Source: Phaeoceros laevis (taxonomy: Eukaryota; Anthocerotophyta; Anthocerotopsida; Notothyladales). From it: DNA of 64,000 nt. Below the pieces are notes generated by a model that did no database searches, was not told the DNA's origin, and saw only the letters and a list, made by a program, of their open reading frames with translations. This document shows positions 13,328 to 29,316 of the stretch, piece after piece (the first letter of the stretch is position 1; the number at the start of each line of letters is the position of its first letter). The stretch lies in contig JBNGIQ010007717.1 in assembly GCA_049999765.1 (NCBI GenBank), positions 19,244 to 83,243 of the forward strand, in the 5' to 3' direction. The position numbers and the translations under genes are program-made.

Positions 13328-13389
13328 AGCAAGGACATACCGAGGGCAATCAATCACTAGCAAGGACATACCGAGGGCAATCAATCACT
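13328..13389. repeat. Perfect 31-bp tandem duplication upstream of NSF
   Basis: Two identical, directly adjacent 31-bp copies (13328-13358 and 13359-13389), each beginning AGCAAGGACATACCGAGGGC. They end 30 bp before the NSF ATG, so they probably lie in its 5' leader. Perfect identity points to a recent duplication. Confidence 0.95.
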
Positions 13390-13419
13390 TGTTGCAAAGC
13401 GCGGCATCGTAGATCCGCG

Positions 13420-18216
<4,797 letters not shown>

Positions 18217-19335
18217 TTGCATCAGCAAACATGTTTTCCAAAAAAATTGAGCAAGAGCAGACTTGGACGGCGAGCATGCGCAACGAGACGACTCCATCGT
18301 CACAAATTTGACTGATTCTTCCTCCGCTTAGGAAATCTACAATTGTCCGTACGGCCGCATCTGCCTTGTGTGTTCTGCTCCGCCTGCTGTGAGGCCACCT
18401 GTCGGGTAGTGGAGAAAAGCTGCGGCTTCAGGCATGGCAATAAACGTGTAAGCTGGCTCTTATTATTACAGCAGCATTGTCTGCAATTCGCACAAGGGCT
18501 CACATGTCCCGTGACTCCCATCCTCGTTCTCCACTAGTTGCGGCATGAAAGTGGTGTCTTGGAGTTGGCTGTAGGCGCCCGGCGCTATGGGAGCAGAAGA
18601 AGACCCGGGAAAAAATGTCGGGTACACCCGGGTCTTCCTCCCCTTCCGTGCAGTTTCCTTGGCTTCTCAGGAAAGCAGCCCTTGTCTATGCTCCTCGGCT
18701 CCCGTGTGTTATTTCCTTTTTCCATGTGTCCCACTGTCCGCCCGCGTCCATTACCGCATCCGTTCTCCAGACGCGTGGCTGCTCCATTTCTGCACCGGCT
18801 CTGTCCGTCGTCTCCTGCAGCCCCACCCTCGAGGTAACATGCAGACACTGGATCTGCGCAAACCAACTTCTGTTCGAGTGTGCTGGTGAATTGTGTGTTG
18901 TTATATGGCTAGGGAGCTTGATGTGGCATGCGACGAGGCGATTGTCAGGAATCGGGGTCTGCCTGAGGCTCGCTGCAATTCGCTTGCTCTGCTCTTGTGA
19001 GCCGGTTGTGCTTTGCAATTGGGAGGGGACGTGGGAACCCTGCTGCGTCTTTAGCGCGCAGGTGCATCTAGTGGCTGACGTTTAGGATTGCCTTTGGTCT
19101 GGATCGGTCCCTGGACGCCTCGCTTGCTAATTGGGGCAAGTGCCTCGGTTGAGTGCTTGAGGGGCCTTGCTACCTCGGGGTTGTGGTTTCCTATATCAGG
19201 CGGATGAACAAGTGAGATGAAGGTTTAAGAATTGACCCGCACTTTTGGTGTGCAGTTTGTCGCCTTGTTGGTGCGCTAGCATCTGATTCGCCGCCAGTCT
19301 GTAGCTGGTACCTTACGCCGCTCCGCTAGTCTCTG
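18217..19335. other. Intergenic region and probable RABF2 leader
   Basis: About 1.1 kb between the NSF stop and the RABF2 ATG. The part from about 18570 is richer in C and G and probably contains the RABF2 promoter and 5' leader. Open frames here (up to about 156 codons) resemble no protein I know. Confidence 0.4.
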
Positions 19336-20992
19336 ATGGCTTCCGCCGCCCTCAACCATCTGCAGGCCAAGCTGGTATGTTACCTCATCATTTACCCGGG
19401 TTAGCTCTCTTGAGGTGTTGAGCAGGAACGTGACTGTTGGATTATGCGCCACAACACGAGGAGCCTGCTGTGGGTTGCATGCGACTGTCGGAGGCTGTGG
19501 AATATCGGCCGATGGGATTTCAGACCTTTCGGAGGTGGAGGGGCAAAAACACGGACGGTTGGGGTTGAAACGGTGACCGCCTCAATGGCTGCCCGCTGTA
19601 AGACGACTGCATGCGTTCGCGCGTCAGGACGCCTAGCATTTCAGATTAGCTCTGAAGCCGCTGTCCGAGAACCATACACTCGGTCGATCCTTCTATGTGT
19701 GGGAAGTAGCATGCAACTAAAGAGAGGCAAATGTATTGGTGTTCGGCATAACTCTGAGAAGTAGTCTAATCGGTGCCAACTCCGGACCTTTTTTAGTGGC
19801 CGACAGCTGGGTTGTAAGGAGTTACATGATGGTCTATCTTTTGTTTGTGTGCAGGTCCTGCTTGGCGATATGGGAGCTGGCAAGTCTAGTCTGGTTCTGC
19901 GGTTTGTGAAGGGACAATTCTTTGACTATCAGGTGTCCAGACTGTATCTCGCCCAATGGTCTTGTTATGGTGGCGCATGGTTAGCTTACAGGACAACATT
20001 CACGGTGGTAGTCAGAGCCTGCCTGGATATTTTGGTTAACCTTTTCTGTTTGCTGTGCTGCAGGAGTCAACTATAGGTGCAGCTTTTCTCACACAAACAC
20101 TGGCAGTCAATGAAACAACTGTGAAGTTTGAAATTTGGGACACGGCTGGACAAGAGCGGTATCATAGCTTAGCTCCGATGTACTACAGGGGTGCAGCAGC
20201 AGCAATCATCGTTTACGACATCACTAATGCAGTACGTCTTTTGACCCTCATGGGTTTCTGCATCAGATTCTCATTGTCCACTTGGTATCACTGCTTGTAA
20301 AGTTCCACCTAGGTACAGGTCATGTCTGATTGCCTGTTGTAATATACTTGCCAAATTTTTTTGATTGTAGGATTCCTTTGCCAGAGCAAAGAAGTGGGTG
20401 CAAGAACTCCAACGGCAAGGTAACTTTCGTCAGGTTTAGTTTTTCGCAGGTCATTGATATGGTTGGTAGGAAAGTTGCAGATGTTCAGTCTGACAACTGC
20501 CCAACTGAAGTGTTTTCTTATTGTCTTTTTGTAGGAAACCCGAATTTAGTCATGGCACTCGCAGCAAACAAAGCCGACTTGCTGTCGAAAAGGAAGATTG
20601 AAGCGGAGGCATGTTACTTGATCCTGCCACTTGTCCAGGAATATCTGTGTCAATGATGTGCACTTTCGTACGAGCAGTTATTGACCAATTTCAGGTGAAC
20701 CAATTGCAGGAGGGACAAGCATATGCAGATGAAAATGGGCTGTTTTTTATGGAGACATCAGCGAAGACGGCACAGAATGTTAATGAGCTCTTTTATGAGA
20801 TAGGTAATGTTCTCATAGGATGTCGGATTTGCTGTATGTTGGCTAAGCCCTAGCAGGTCCTTTCTGATTTCTATCCTAATTGTACTGGGTGCAGCTAGGA
20901 AGCTACCCAAGGCTCAACCTGCACAGCCGCAGGGGATTGTGCTGACGGACAGACCTGGTGATAAGGTGTCACGGACTGGGTGTTGTTCATGA
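19336..20992 (+). CDS. RABF2: Rab5-type small GTPase (RABF2/ARA7-RHA1 class)
   Basis: Canonical plant Rab5 for endosome and prevacuolar traffic. Exon 1 (19336-19374) encodes [13 protein letters not shown]; a roughly 480-bp intron then separates it from [20 protein letters not shown] (from 19855), the P-loop. Later exons give [17 protein letters not shown] (switch I), [20 protein letters not shown] (switch II), [27 protein letters not shown] (G4 NKxD) and [20 protein letters not shown] (G5 SAK). The C-terminus is [12 protein letters not shown], giving a double-cysteine prenylation motif, with TGA at 20990-20992. There is no N-terminal myristoylation glycine, so it is the conventional RABF2 and not the plant-unique RABF1/ARA6. 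Confidence 0.94.
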
Positions 20993-21377
20993 TGCGTATC
21001 GTATCCGCAGGCATGGGGAGTTGTGTACACAGTCATTGATGGTGTGGTTGTATAGAGGGCATATTGAGCAGTCATGCAGTGGGGCGAAGGAAGCTGGTGT
21101 TGGGTGGTTGCATGACAAGCTGGCGTTTTTGTTCGAAGCAGGATGGATTCTCTATCTATGGGCATCGAACTTTTTTTGTGGTTTGGATGTGTTGGTCCTT
21201 GATTGCAGTATTGGTCGCAGGCGTATTAGTTGTCTGCATTCCCGTTCCTGGAAAGATGTCCTTCATGAGACGCAGGTGAAGGACATGAAATTGTGCCTGG
21301 CTCACTACAGATGTAGGCATGTACACTACGGATAGTACCTCAAAATTTCCTCACCTGTCTAGCTGCGTGGAATTGAA

Positions 21378-21480
21378 GATCCTCACAGGATCACCAAACA
21401 TTGAATAGTTTGCGCTGGCAACAAAATTATAAAGTGGAGATGCTCACAGGATCACCTAATTGGAAACGAAACTATAAAGC
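21378..21480. repeat. Imperfect tandem repeat, 61-bp period
   Basis: The segment with CTCACAGGATCACC and, about 40 bp later, ATTATAAAG or ACTATAAAG occurs twice, from 21378 and from 21439. Copies diverge in the middle and the second is shorter. Confidence 0.7.
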
Positions 21481-21657
21481 CCTCGGGCACAGTGAAAATG
21501 TCCAAAGTGTGTTTCTTTTCCAACATGGTCCTTTTGAGAAGTAGCCATCCGCTTAGAGGGTTCGTTTCAATTTGTTCGATGCTAGAATACCTTTGTGGGA
21601 GATTGACGGTGTAAGAACCCTAAACTGGCCACCATCCCTACAGTACTTGGATTCAGG

Positions 21658-21814
21658 GGTTCCAAGTTCTGCACCTTTCAAGCCTCCGAAAGCACCTGTT
21701 ATCTGATAGCCCAAAACGGAAGGATCGGAAGGCACGGACATCACTGTGGTTCCAAGTTCTGCTCTTTTGAAGCCTCCGAAAACACCTGCCATCTGTTAAC
21801 CCAACCGGAAGGAT
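21658..21814. repeat. Imperfect direct repeat, 90-bp period, at the SWC6 3' end
   Basis: Two copies of about 67 bp (21658-21725 and 21748-21814) begin GGTTCCAAGTTCTGC and share AAGCCTCCGAAA, CACCTG, ATCTG and CGGAAGGAT. The second stops 2 bp from the SWC6 stop codon, so both probably lie in its 3' UTR. Confidence 0.85.
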
Positions 21815-21815
21815 T

Positions 21816-22355
21816 TCAAGCCACGAACTTCTGACACCGAGTATCATTGTGCACAGTCTGGCATTTTGTGCAGCAAAACCTGGCTCCGCAGCGGACACAA
21901 GTGTAAGGAGCTACGTAGCCACAGACGCTGCAGAAGTGCCTACGTGATCGCAGACTGGATGGCCCTACAGCAGCCGTCAGATAGGATGGCACGTAAGGAG
22001 GGAGCATCTCCAGCCCTGCCTCCTGTAGCAATTCAAGGAACGATCGTGGGCTACCCTTCCTGAGCTGGCTTCCTCCGACCCGCTCCATAGCCTTGGACTG
22101 CCTGGTCTTGCGCTTAGGCCCGCCCTTCTGAGCCTTGTGCTTGAAAACTGGCTCCTCATCCTCATCCCCAGACGCCTCCTCTTCTTCATCAACTACGAAC
22201 ACATCCGCTCCGACGTTGTCACTCTCCAAAGCATCCAGCCGCGCCTGAGCATTGATTGCTCGTGTGTTGGAATCTAGAAGAGCCGCTGTGACCTTCGCGG
22301 CTACCTTGCGAGCCCGTGCGGAGATCCGCCTGGCAGAGGGAGGCGACCCGAGCAT
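21816..22355 (-). CDS. SWC6: SWR1 complex subunit 6 (zinc-finger HIT protein, ZNHIT1-like)
   Basis: Subunit of the SWR1 chromatin remodeller that deposits H2A.Z in the nucleus. It is a single exon of 179 codons. The first ATG after an in-frame stop is at 22355, giving MLGSPPSARRISARARKVAA. Next come RLDALESDNVG, an acidic stretch (EEEEASGDEDEE), KRKTRQSKAMER and PRSFLELLQEAGLEMLPPYV, which match Arabidopsis SWC6 in order. The C-terminal HIT zinc finger has paired cysteines in HFCSVCGYVAPYTCVRCGAR and FCCTKCQTVHNDTRCQKFVA; the QKFVA end is identical to the family. The start lies 205 bp from the divergent alpha-amylase ATG, so the two probably share a promoter. Confidence 0.94.
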   Translation of the reverse strand: MLGSPPSARRISARARKVAAKVTAALLDSNTRAINAQARLDALESDNVGADVFVVDEEEEASGDEDEEPVFKHKAQKGGPKRKTRQSKAMERVGGSQLRKGSPRSFLELLQEAGLEMLPPYVPSYLTAAVGPSSLRSRRHFCSVCGYVAPYTCVRCGARFCCTKCQTVHNDTRCQKFVA

Positions 22356-22560
22356 CTCCGGCCGCAAATGCCAATCTTCCAGTCCTGATCGCCAAAAGGT
22401 TCTATTTCGCGAGCAGCTTCCGCCTTTGTCGTCTCGTCACCTACTTCCACGGCACGGCGTTATCTTGTTTTCAGTATATTTTTAGACCACCTCCTACTTG
22501 GCAAAAACGCACACGCCCCCTTCCGTGACTGGCAGTCCCACTGGAGTTCGTCAGAGCAAG

Positions 22561-24835
22561 ATGGTTCTCACAGCTGTAGATCTCCCTGCGAGTTACCTTG
22601 GACTAATTGGCAGGATCGAACTGAGAGATGACTTTGATTCGATAGGAAAGCAGGTGCCGGCAAGGAAGTGGCGAACCAAAACACTGGTTTCCGCACAAGG
22701 GGCTGAGGAGGACCAGCTGCATCCTCGGTTTGCTGGCAAACCGAAAAGACAGGAACTCGGGTCAGGCAGGTTCCGGCCTGCGCGTCCGAAGCCAGCAGGT
22801 CCTCATGACAATGTTGTCTTCCAGGTTATGCTCGCTGCTGCAGCTGGCATTTGTTTCTGTATCCTTGAAAGGACACTCAAGGCTTCTAAGACTTGGAGAC
22901 TATACAGGGGTTTAATTGGGAGTCCTCCTCTGTGAAACCGTGGTGGACCAAATTGATCGAAAGAGTGGATGATCTAGCTGCAGCTGGCATCACTGATGTT
23001 TGGCTTCCACCACCTTCTCAGTCCGTTGACCAGCATGGTATGTGTGAAGAATTCCGTGCATTTCCTTCCGCAGTTCTTGCATCCATTGGTTTCACTCTTC
23101 AGTGCTCACTTCCACCACTGTTGTTTTGATGCAGGCTACCTCCCGGGGCAACTTTACAACCTTGATGCATCCAAGTATGGGACCAGAGAACAGTTAATGC
23201 TTCTGAATGATGCATTGCATGAGCGCGGAATGTGCTCGATTGCCGATATTGTAGTCAACCACCGCAGCGGTTGGAAGCAGGACTCCAAGGGTCACTGGAA
23301 TGTTTTTGAGGGGGGCACTCCAGACAATAGGCTTGACTGGGGTGCCTGGGCAGTGGTGAACGATGATATCTACGACAGTGGAGGGAAAGGGCAGGCTGAC
23401 ACTGGCGAAAGTTACGCTGCAGCCCCTGACCTTGATCACACCAACAAGCAGGTGCATGATGAGCTCACAGATTGGATGAACTGGCTGAAAGCATATGTTG
23501 GCTTCGATGGATGGCGTTTTGATTTTGTCAAGGGTTATGCACCCGAGTTTGTTCAACTGTAAGTGACATTAGTAGCAGGAAGTTGTAAACTGGCATAAAT
23601 TCCTCGTTGGTGCTGCAAATTTCAACCCACAACATTCGCTCGTTGCTGCTTGCAGATATTGCGAAAGGACTCTTCCATCCTTGGCGGTGGGAGAATACTG
23701 GACTTCTATGCATTATGAAGGCTACCAGATTGCATATGATCAAAGTAAGAGTTATCATCCGGACACGATCAGCCACACCTACTCTGCTGTTGCTTTGGTA
23801 CAGGTTACATACCTCTTGATAATCTGTAACGGGCTTCGTTACAGATTGTCACCGACAGACCTTGTGTGACTGGATTGATGGCACTGGTGGTCGGGCAGCT
23901 GCATTTGACTTCACAACAAAAGGTATCCTCCAATCTGCTGTTCTGGATGAACTGTGGCGCCTCAAAGATCCTCAAGGGAAGCCCTCAGGTTTGATAGGTA
24001 AGGAAAACTCCTCACACCGTACACCCCTTTTAGTTAGCTGTTATGATGAGGCCTTGACTGAGCTGGCGGCACCGCAGGGTGGTATCCCCAAAAGGCAGTC
24101 ACTTTCATTGACAACCATGACACGGGATCCACACAGAAACATTGGCCCTTTCCTGATGATAAAGTCATGCAGGGCTATGCCTACATCCTAACGCATCCTG
24201 GAATCCCCTGTGTGGTACGTCTGTTTCTCATCTGTTTCTCAGTGACCACTCAGCTGCTTTGGCCTACAAATGTGTCCAAGCCTACTGCTGACAGATGATA
24301 GTGTGCCCTGGTTTTTTCTGTGGGTCTATTCTGTAACAGTTCTATGACCATTTCTTCGATTGGGGACTACAAAAGGATATAACAGCTCTTATCGACGTTA
24401 GAAAACGGAACCGCGTCAATGCCAACAGTGAAGTGCATATACTGGCCGCAGAAGCAGACATGTATGTGGCCTGTATTGCGGATCGTGTGACACTGAAGTT
24501 GGGCAAGAGGTAAAAGGGCTTTGAATGAGACAGATACAGCTGCTCTGCTGTTGTAAATAGTTGTAATTAGCATCGTTCGTCTGTGCAGGTTCGACATGGG
24601 ATCCTTGCTGCCGGATTTCTCTTGGAGGCTAACAGCGTCAGGTCTCGATTATGCAGTCTGGGAGACCACAAAGCCCTTGGTCGAACAGCCTGTAAATCCG
24701 ACTCCAGCTTCAGCTATCAATGTGACTGACGCAAACACCTTGCCAACCCATCCTGTCAAAATTACTCCAAAGATGTCCAAAAAGACGGTGAAGAGAATCT
24801 TGGAAGAAGTTCCTGAACTTGTGGATACAACATGA
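22561..24835 (+). CDS. Alpha-amylase (GH13)
   Basis: Endo-acting starch hydrolase. The ATG at 22561 starts a roughly 90-residue N-terminal region of no known domain that may include a targeting sequence. The catalytic barrel then begins with VFQ joined to [17 protein letters not shown]. Motifs in order: [36 protein letters not shown] (conserved region I), [18 protein letters not shown] (region II, nucleophile Asp in RFDF), VGEYW (acid/base Glu), and, after a frame change at an intron, [11 protein letters not shown] (region IV Asp), then [13 protein letters not shown] and DHFFDWG. The family usually ends near YAVWE; here about 55 further residues follow, ending [20 protein letters not shown] before the stop at 24835. 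The sequence falls between the AMY2 (cytosolic) and AMY3 (plastid) classes and I cannot decide localisation. Confidence 0.92.
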
Positions 24836-24896
24836 GGTTCATACTCCTCGTTTGCCTAGACAAAGCCATGCCACTCCCAGAAAGGCCAGCTGTTGA

Positions 24897-24902
24897 AATA
24901 AA
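24897..24902 (+). terminator. AATAAA polyadenylation signal of the amylase gene
   Basis: A canonical AATAAA hexamer about 60 bp past the amylase stop codon. Plant signals are loose, so this is a fair but not certain call. Confidence 0.45.
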
Positions 24903-25162
24903 GCTATCTTGAACATATGTCTGAAGGCCACTCCCCAAGTCCTGCTGAAGACTGAGAGGTGGCCAGTTGCAGAGGCGCTCTAAACAAATCTGTCATGGCA
25001 TTCCAATTCTTTTTGACCTCTGGCCCAAAGTCGGCGTCTGCCATACAAGTCTGTTGTGTTCCTTTCAGCCTTCGACATTGCTCGAAGAGGTACGGAGCAT
25101 TGAAGTACCAGCGGATGGAGTGCAGAAAAATTGGTGGCACGGCAACCGTTCTCCGTGAAAAA

Positions 25163-25806
25163 TCAAAAACCTCTGCAAAGCCATACGCAAGACCTCAGAA
25201 GCTTGTTTAACAAGTTCACTAGATCCAAAACCTCAAATGACAGACAAGAGACGAACAATGCAATCCCAGAGACAGAAAAATGACTGCTGAACATAGAGCT
25301 GACCTGGTTCGTCGGTCCATGATCCATCTCAATTTGTAACGAAATTCTTTCTTTGCTAGCCTCAAGTCCCGAGCCTTGCGATTCAACACCCGCTGCTCAG
25401 CGGGCTTGACGTGGTACTGGTGGTCACGAAGCAAGTTCATGGAGTTATCCTCCCTCAGCTTCCTCTTAAGCTTGCGGAGAGCCGACTCTACATTGTTGTC
25501 CCTCACATCAACCATAACCTGCCGCACTTGCACAGTCCGCAAATGCTGAATCCCAACCAGCCCCTCACTACGAAACCCTAGCCTGGAAGGACTGCCCAGA
25601 GGCACCCTCACAAGATCCAATTCAGCTCCCCTCGGGCTCGAAGAACAGATAGCCCTAGCGTCGCCATGCCACAACTGCCGGATTCCATGCTGTTGAGCGT
25701 CCACGGATGCAGCTCGAGACATGGCCGCCAAGGATGCGGCATTCCTCCACATACTGGTCAGACCTCCTCCACCGATCCCTCGGGATAAGCGGACCGACGC
25801 CGCCAT
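25163..25806 (-). CDS. Organellar small-subunit ribosomal protein bS21
   Basis: The first in-frame ATG is at 25806 (MAASVRLSRGIGGGG). The first 90 or so residues are rich in Ala, Arg and Ser and look like a mitochondrial or plastid targeting sequence. The conserved bS21 core follows: VQVRQVMVDVRDNNVESALR, KLKRKLREDN, HVKPAEQRVLNRKARDLRLA, FRYKLRWIMDRRTR. After MDRRT an AG|GTCAGC donor at 25303/25304 can join a 10-nt final exon (25163-25172), adding Gly-Phe and a stop; this resembles the short basic ends of the family. Without splicing the frame continues to 25219 with a hydrophobic tail, which is less likely. Mitochondrial is slightly preferred over plastid because of the Arg-rich presequence, but this is not settled. 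Confidence 0.8.
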
Positions 25807-27108
25807 TGATGCTCCTGCAATCGAAACACAATCCAAACCCTTACCGCTCCTCAGACGGCCATCGTCCACGAGGACCAAGCGCAACGGACATTAGTACTGC
25901 AGCGTTCACCACGTCGCCAGCAGAGTTTTCCATAAAACAGGACACACATCCCAATAACGCACTTCCCCCGAAAAATGTGTGCAAAGATAGACTACTGTTC
26001 ACCAGCTTTACGTGTGTTGTGTGTTGTGTGCCGTGTGGCGCTTGTGGTGCTGTGCCGTGGCCTTGGAGGTTTTCGTGGCCGTGGTCGGATTTCTGTGACG
26101 TCAAAAATGCCTTGCGCACTACACAAGAATGGACCAACTCGGGTTGGAAAGACGTAATCGGAGGTTTGCTTGAGGAATCCGCAAATGAAACAGGAGGAAG
26201 TCATCTGGAGACAATTGACCGTCAAATTAAAGCATATTACAACATTAGAATCTCCAGATTCTCCACTGCTAGCTGGCAGCGATCACACAAATTTATCTAC
26301 CTAGGGTAAAATTCTAGCAGGCCACCCTTCGGCACTGCTCCTCCGTCGTGACCCCAACCGCCACAGTGGTCTCCGTAGCCACTACCAACCGTCTCTTCAG
26401 TCAAGGAATGTTGTTTGAGAGAAAGCACACACACAGACCATTCAAATTCCGGCCGCGCACTTGGGGCGAGGATAGCATGTTCCTGGTGGTCCATATAGTC
26501 TGTATCCAAGCATATCTCCAACAAGAAGCCGGGCCCAGCCCAGCAGGGAGGAAGTGCGGCATGACCTGGCCTTGACAGGCGCCGGACGGCCGCGCACAAG
26601 AGAATCTGGATTCTGGACCCCTCCATACCTACTGTGCGAATTTGACAGGCGGTCAAGAGGCAGCATACTTGCCCCGAACCTCCGATTCTACTGGACAAGC
26701 TTATTAAAGTATTCCGAGCTCATCGGGTGGTTGGCCCCACGTTGAGGGGAAAGAGTGCCATGCTCGTACAATCAATTCCCGCACTAGTTAAAGCTGCTGG
26801 CGGCAGAGCTGCTGAACATGTCGGATGCCGACAGCCAACCACAAAAACCCACTCACCCACTGCTGTAGTAGTCCTCTAGAGCCGCAGCTGGTGTATCGAT
26901 GTGTCGGTGCAAAAGGGAGTCTTCACTACCAACCAGGAAGATGTTTGCAGATTTTCTGAACTTTTTTCATATCCTCTACTGTACATGCAATCGAGGCTAC
27001 TTATCAGTCGTGAGCATTCCCAGCACCCAGGTCCAGCTTGTTAGACCTAGAGCTGTAGCTTACATACGGGAACAAAAGCTTCTGAACAAGTGGCTGCAGT
27101 ATTGTACA
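25807..27108. other. Gene-free interval
   Basis: About 1.3 kb between the bS21 start and the stop of the membrane protein. It includes a G/T-rich stretch at about 26008-26080. Several open frames up to about 200 codons exist on both strands, but they look like no family I know and show no splice-joined coding pattern. Confidence 0.4.
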
Positions 27109-27946
27109 TCAAACCACCACGCAAACAGAAGGTGCCAGCAGTGACTCCTTGAGGGGGCATCCCTCAGAAGCAGTCGAGGAGTCTTTGTAGGCTACTCCAC
27201 CGTAGGATAGCCCTTGGGAGCTGAGAAGGACCACCGCTGGACTAACCAAGCAGCAAAGTATTAAGCCCGAAAAATTCAGGAGAAGGTAGCGGGCGCAGAG
27301 GTGGGTGACAAGCCACACATTGCCTCCCCAAATAACTGCATCAGAGAAAGAAAATAAACAATATGACAACGTCAGTCAAAACATCACAGAGCACAAGCTC
27401 AGCTCTGTCAATCAATTAACAGAGATGGAAGAGAAGTTCTGGAATGCATGTCATACCAGCGGAGCCGATGAAGAAAACGAATTTGGTGGCCCTACTCACA
27501 ACCGCGGAAGGCCCAAGAGTGGCCCAGGAATCCTGGAACAAGGAAATCCCCAGCGCGGCCGTCGCGGAGAGGAGGAAATGCAAGGGATCGTAGACCATCA
27601 GGCTGAAGCAGACGGCAGCCCCGACGGCTATGAAGAAGCAGTGAGCTCTGGAGAGGGAGGAGTACTGGTAAGAGGCTGCCGCCAACGCCACCAGAATTAC
27701 AAGGCCGCCGACGAAGAGCAACCGGGAGTGCGGCACTTGCGTGACTATCTCCAGGAGCTCGTCAGAGCTGAAGCAGCCGGTGGCATCGTTGAGCATCCAC
27801 AGCAGCACAGAGTAGCTTGTCCCTCCAAGGAGACCACACGCGACATACGCCAGGCAGTAGGAGCGCAGAGGAGCCTGAGATCGAGCCTGAGCAACCTGCT
27901 GCTGCTGCTGCTCTCCACCACAACAAACCACGGTGCAGGAAGCCAT
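27109..27946 (-). CDS. Unrecognised multi-pass membrane protein
   Basis: Two exons, 27946-27457 and 27335-27109, with a clean 121-bp GT-AG intron that joins FFIGSA to VIWGGNVWLV in frame. The product is about 238 residues. The N-terminus MASCTVVCCGGEQQQQQ has several cysteines and a glutamine run, possibly cytosolic and perhaps acylated. Roughly five or six hydrophobic segments follow: YCLAYVACGLLGGTSYSVLL, LLFVGGLVILVALAAASY, CFFIAVGAAVCFSLMV, FLLSATAALGISLF, KFVFFIGSAVIW and LLLNFSGLILCCLVSPAVVL. The tail is polar (DSSTASEGCPLKESLL) and ends SVCVVV. I do not recognise the family and infer no function. The opposite strand is open across exon 1 but encodes a low-quality polar sequence, so minus is the coding strand. 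Confidence 0.7.
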
Positions 27947-29316
27947 CCCTACTAATGCGAAGCAGGAGGTGTTGGATTCCTGCCTCCGACCAGCTGATCA
28001 TCGGACATGCAAGGCACCAAGCCCCCCGCCATTACAGCCATGGTTTCAGTGCCTTGACTTGTTCCAAGAACGCTCCCATTGTGAGCCACCTAAAGGTGCT
28101 GCAACTGGATAGAGCTAGCACCTGCTGAAGCCTGCCCGGCGGGAGCAAGAAAGAAGACAAAGGAGGAGAGGCGCCAAACCTAGCTCCCGCCTGCACAGCA
28201 TTGCCGTGCTGAGCTCATCAGGCAGGTAACGGCAGACAGAGCAGAGCTCCGCGGACACAAATACCGAGATCTGGCAGCTCGCTTCCCGAGCTAGAGTGCA
28301 AGCTATGATGCCTGCTACCCTGCCTTGGGGCAGCTATCGAATCCAAGACCCGATCCCCCAAGCTTTCAGGCTGGCTTCCCCCACAAGCGAAGGTTCCATT
28401 GAGAGGGAGATGGAGATAAATACCCTAGCTGGCCCATTGTCCCCTCCCAGTTGCCATGACCAGATCAGGAGATCAGGAAATATTGTAAAAAAGAGGAAGG
28501 CGCGCGGAAGGTGACCGAGAGAGGAAGCCGCTCCGCTCCGCTCTCTCATCGAGCAACATTTTGGAAAGGTGCATCCGCACTAGGCTGCCGGGCCCACACC
28601 CAGCGCTTAAACAAACGTTTCAGAGGTCAGCGGCGGTGGCCATGGATTGCATCGCGCAGCCAGTGACAGTGTCAGGCCTGAAATGGCCCTTGCCAGTTGA
28701 TGATGCTTGCGTAAAACAGCGCTGCTTCGCCATGTTTCACGTCGCTTTGTGGAGGTACCCAACGCTGTGCAATGATCAACGCTACTTACGTCCTGGGCTA
28801 TAAACCGGCTGACACCACTGGAGTGCTGCCAACACTGACGTCGGCCAGCGCTCTTATGCGCATGTTGGTTGGTACGTGTGCATGAACCTTCGGGTTACCA
28901 TCAACTTTCGTGCGGACTAGTGACTAGTCTACAATAGATAGTGGGTGCAGTTTTTAGATGTCGACCGGACGCACCTATAAAACTAGACTAGTTCCCACTT
29001 GCTTGCCTACCTGTCTCGGGGCAGCTCTGTATGTAGTGTGCCTGCCACTGTGACATTGTAAGTTACATGTTACATGCAATGGACTTACTGAACTAAATAC
29101 TTGAGAGGAAAATTGCCACGAGAGAAAACTAAGAAGGGGTCTATTTGGGCCTATTGCGTCCAAAAAAGGGATCCACTTCTAGCCTAATAAAGCAGCGTGA
29201 AGAATACTGCAGTCTATACTAGGATATCATACTCCCAACCCAGCCTATATTGGCAACCCCAAGGAACAAAGCTGTTGTCATACATACAACCCTATTGTAG
29301 ATGGGTTGGGAGTCTG

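Larger units (their letters stand above)
12747..13419. other. Divergent intergenic region AIP1 / NSF
   Basis: About 670 bp between the divergent AIP1 and NSF starts. It contains the TATA-like motif at 12979 and a perfect 31-bp tandem duplication at 13328-13389; no gene was recognised. Confidence 0.5.
20993..21815. other. Convergent 3' region RABF2 / SWC6 with two repeat pairs
   Basis: About 820 bp between the RABF2 and SWC6 stops. It holds two sets of imperfect direct repeats (listed separately) and no recognisable gene. The minus-strand frames near 21550-21900 are products of the repeats. Confidence 0.5.

Noticed and set aside
18615-19085. 156-codon open frame upstream of RABF2
   Set aside because: Ser/Pro/Cys-rich with no family resemblance; more likely leader or promoter DNA.
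27305-27955. 216-codon plus-strand open frame
   Set aside because: Antisense to the membrane protein exon; the translation is polar and unlike any family, while the minus strand gives ordered hydrophobic segments and a clean intron.
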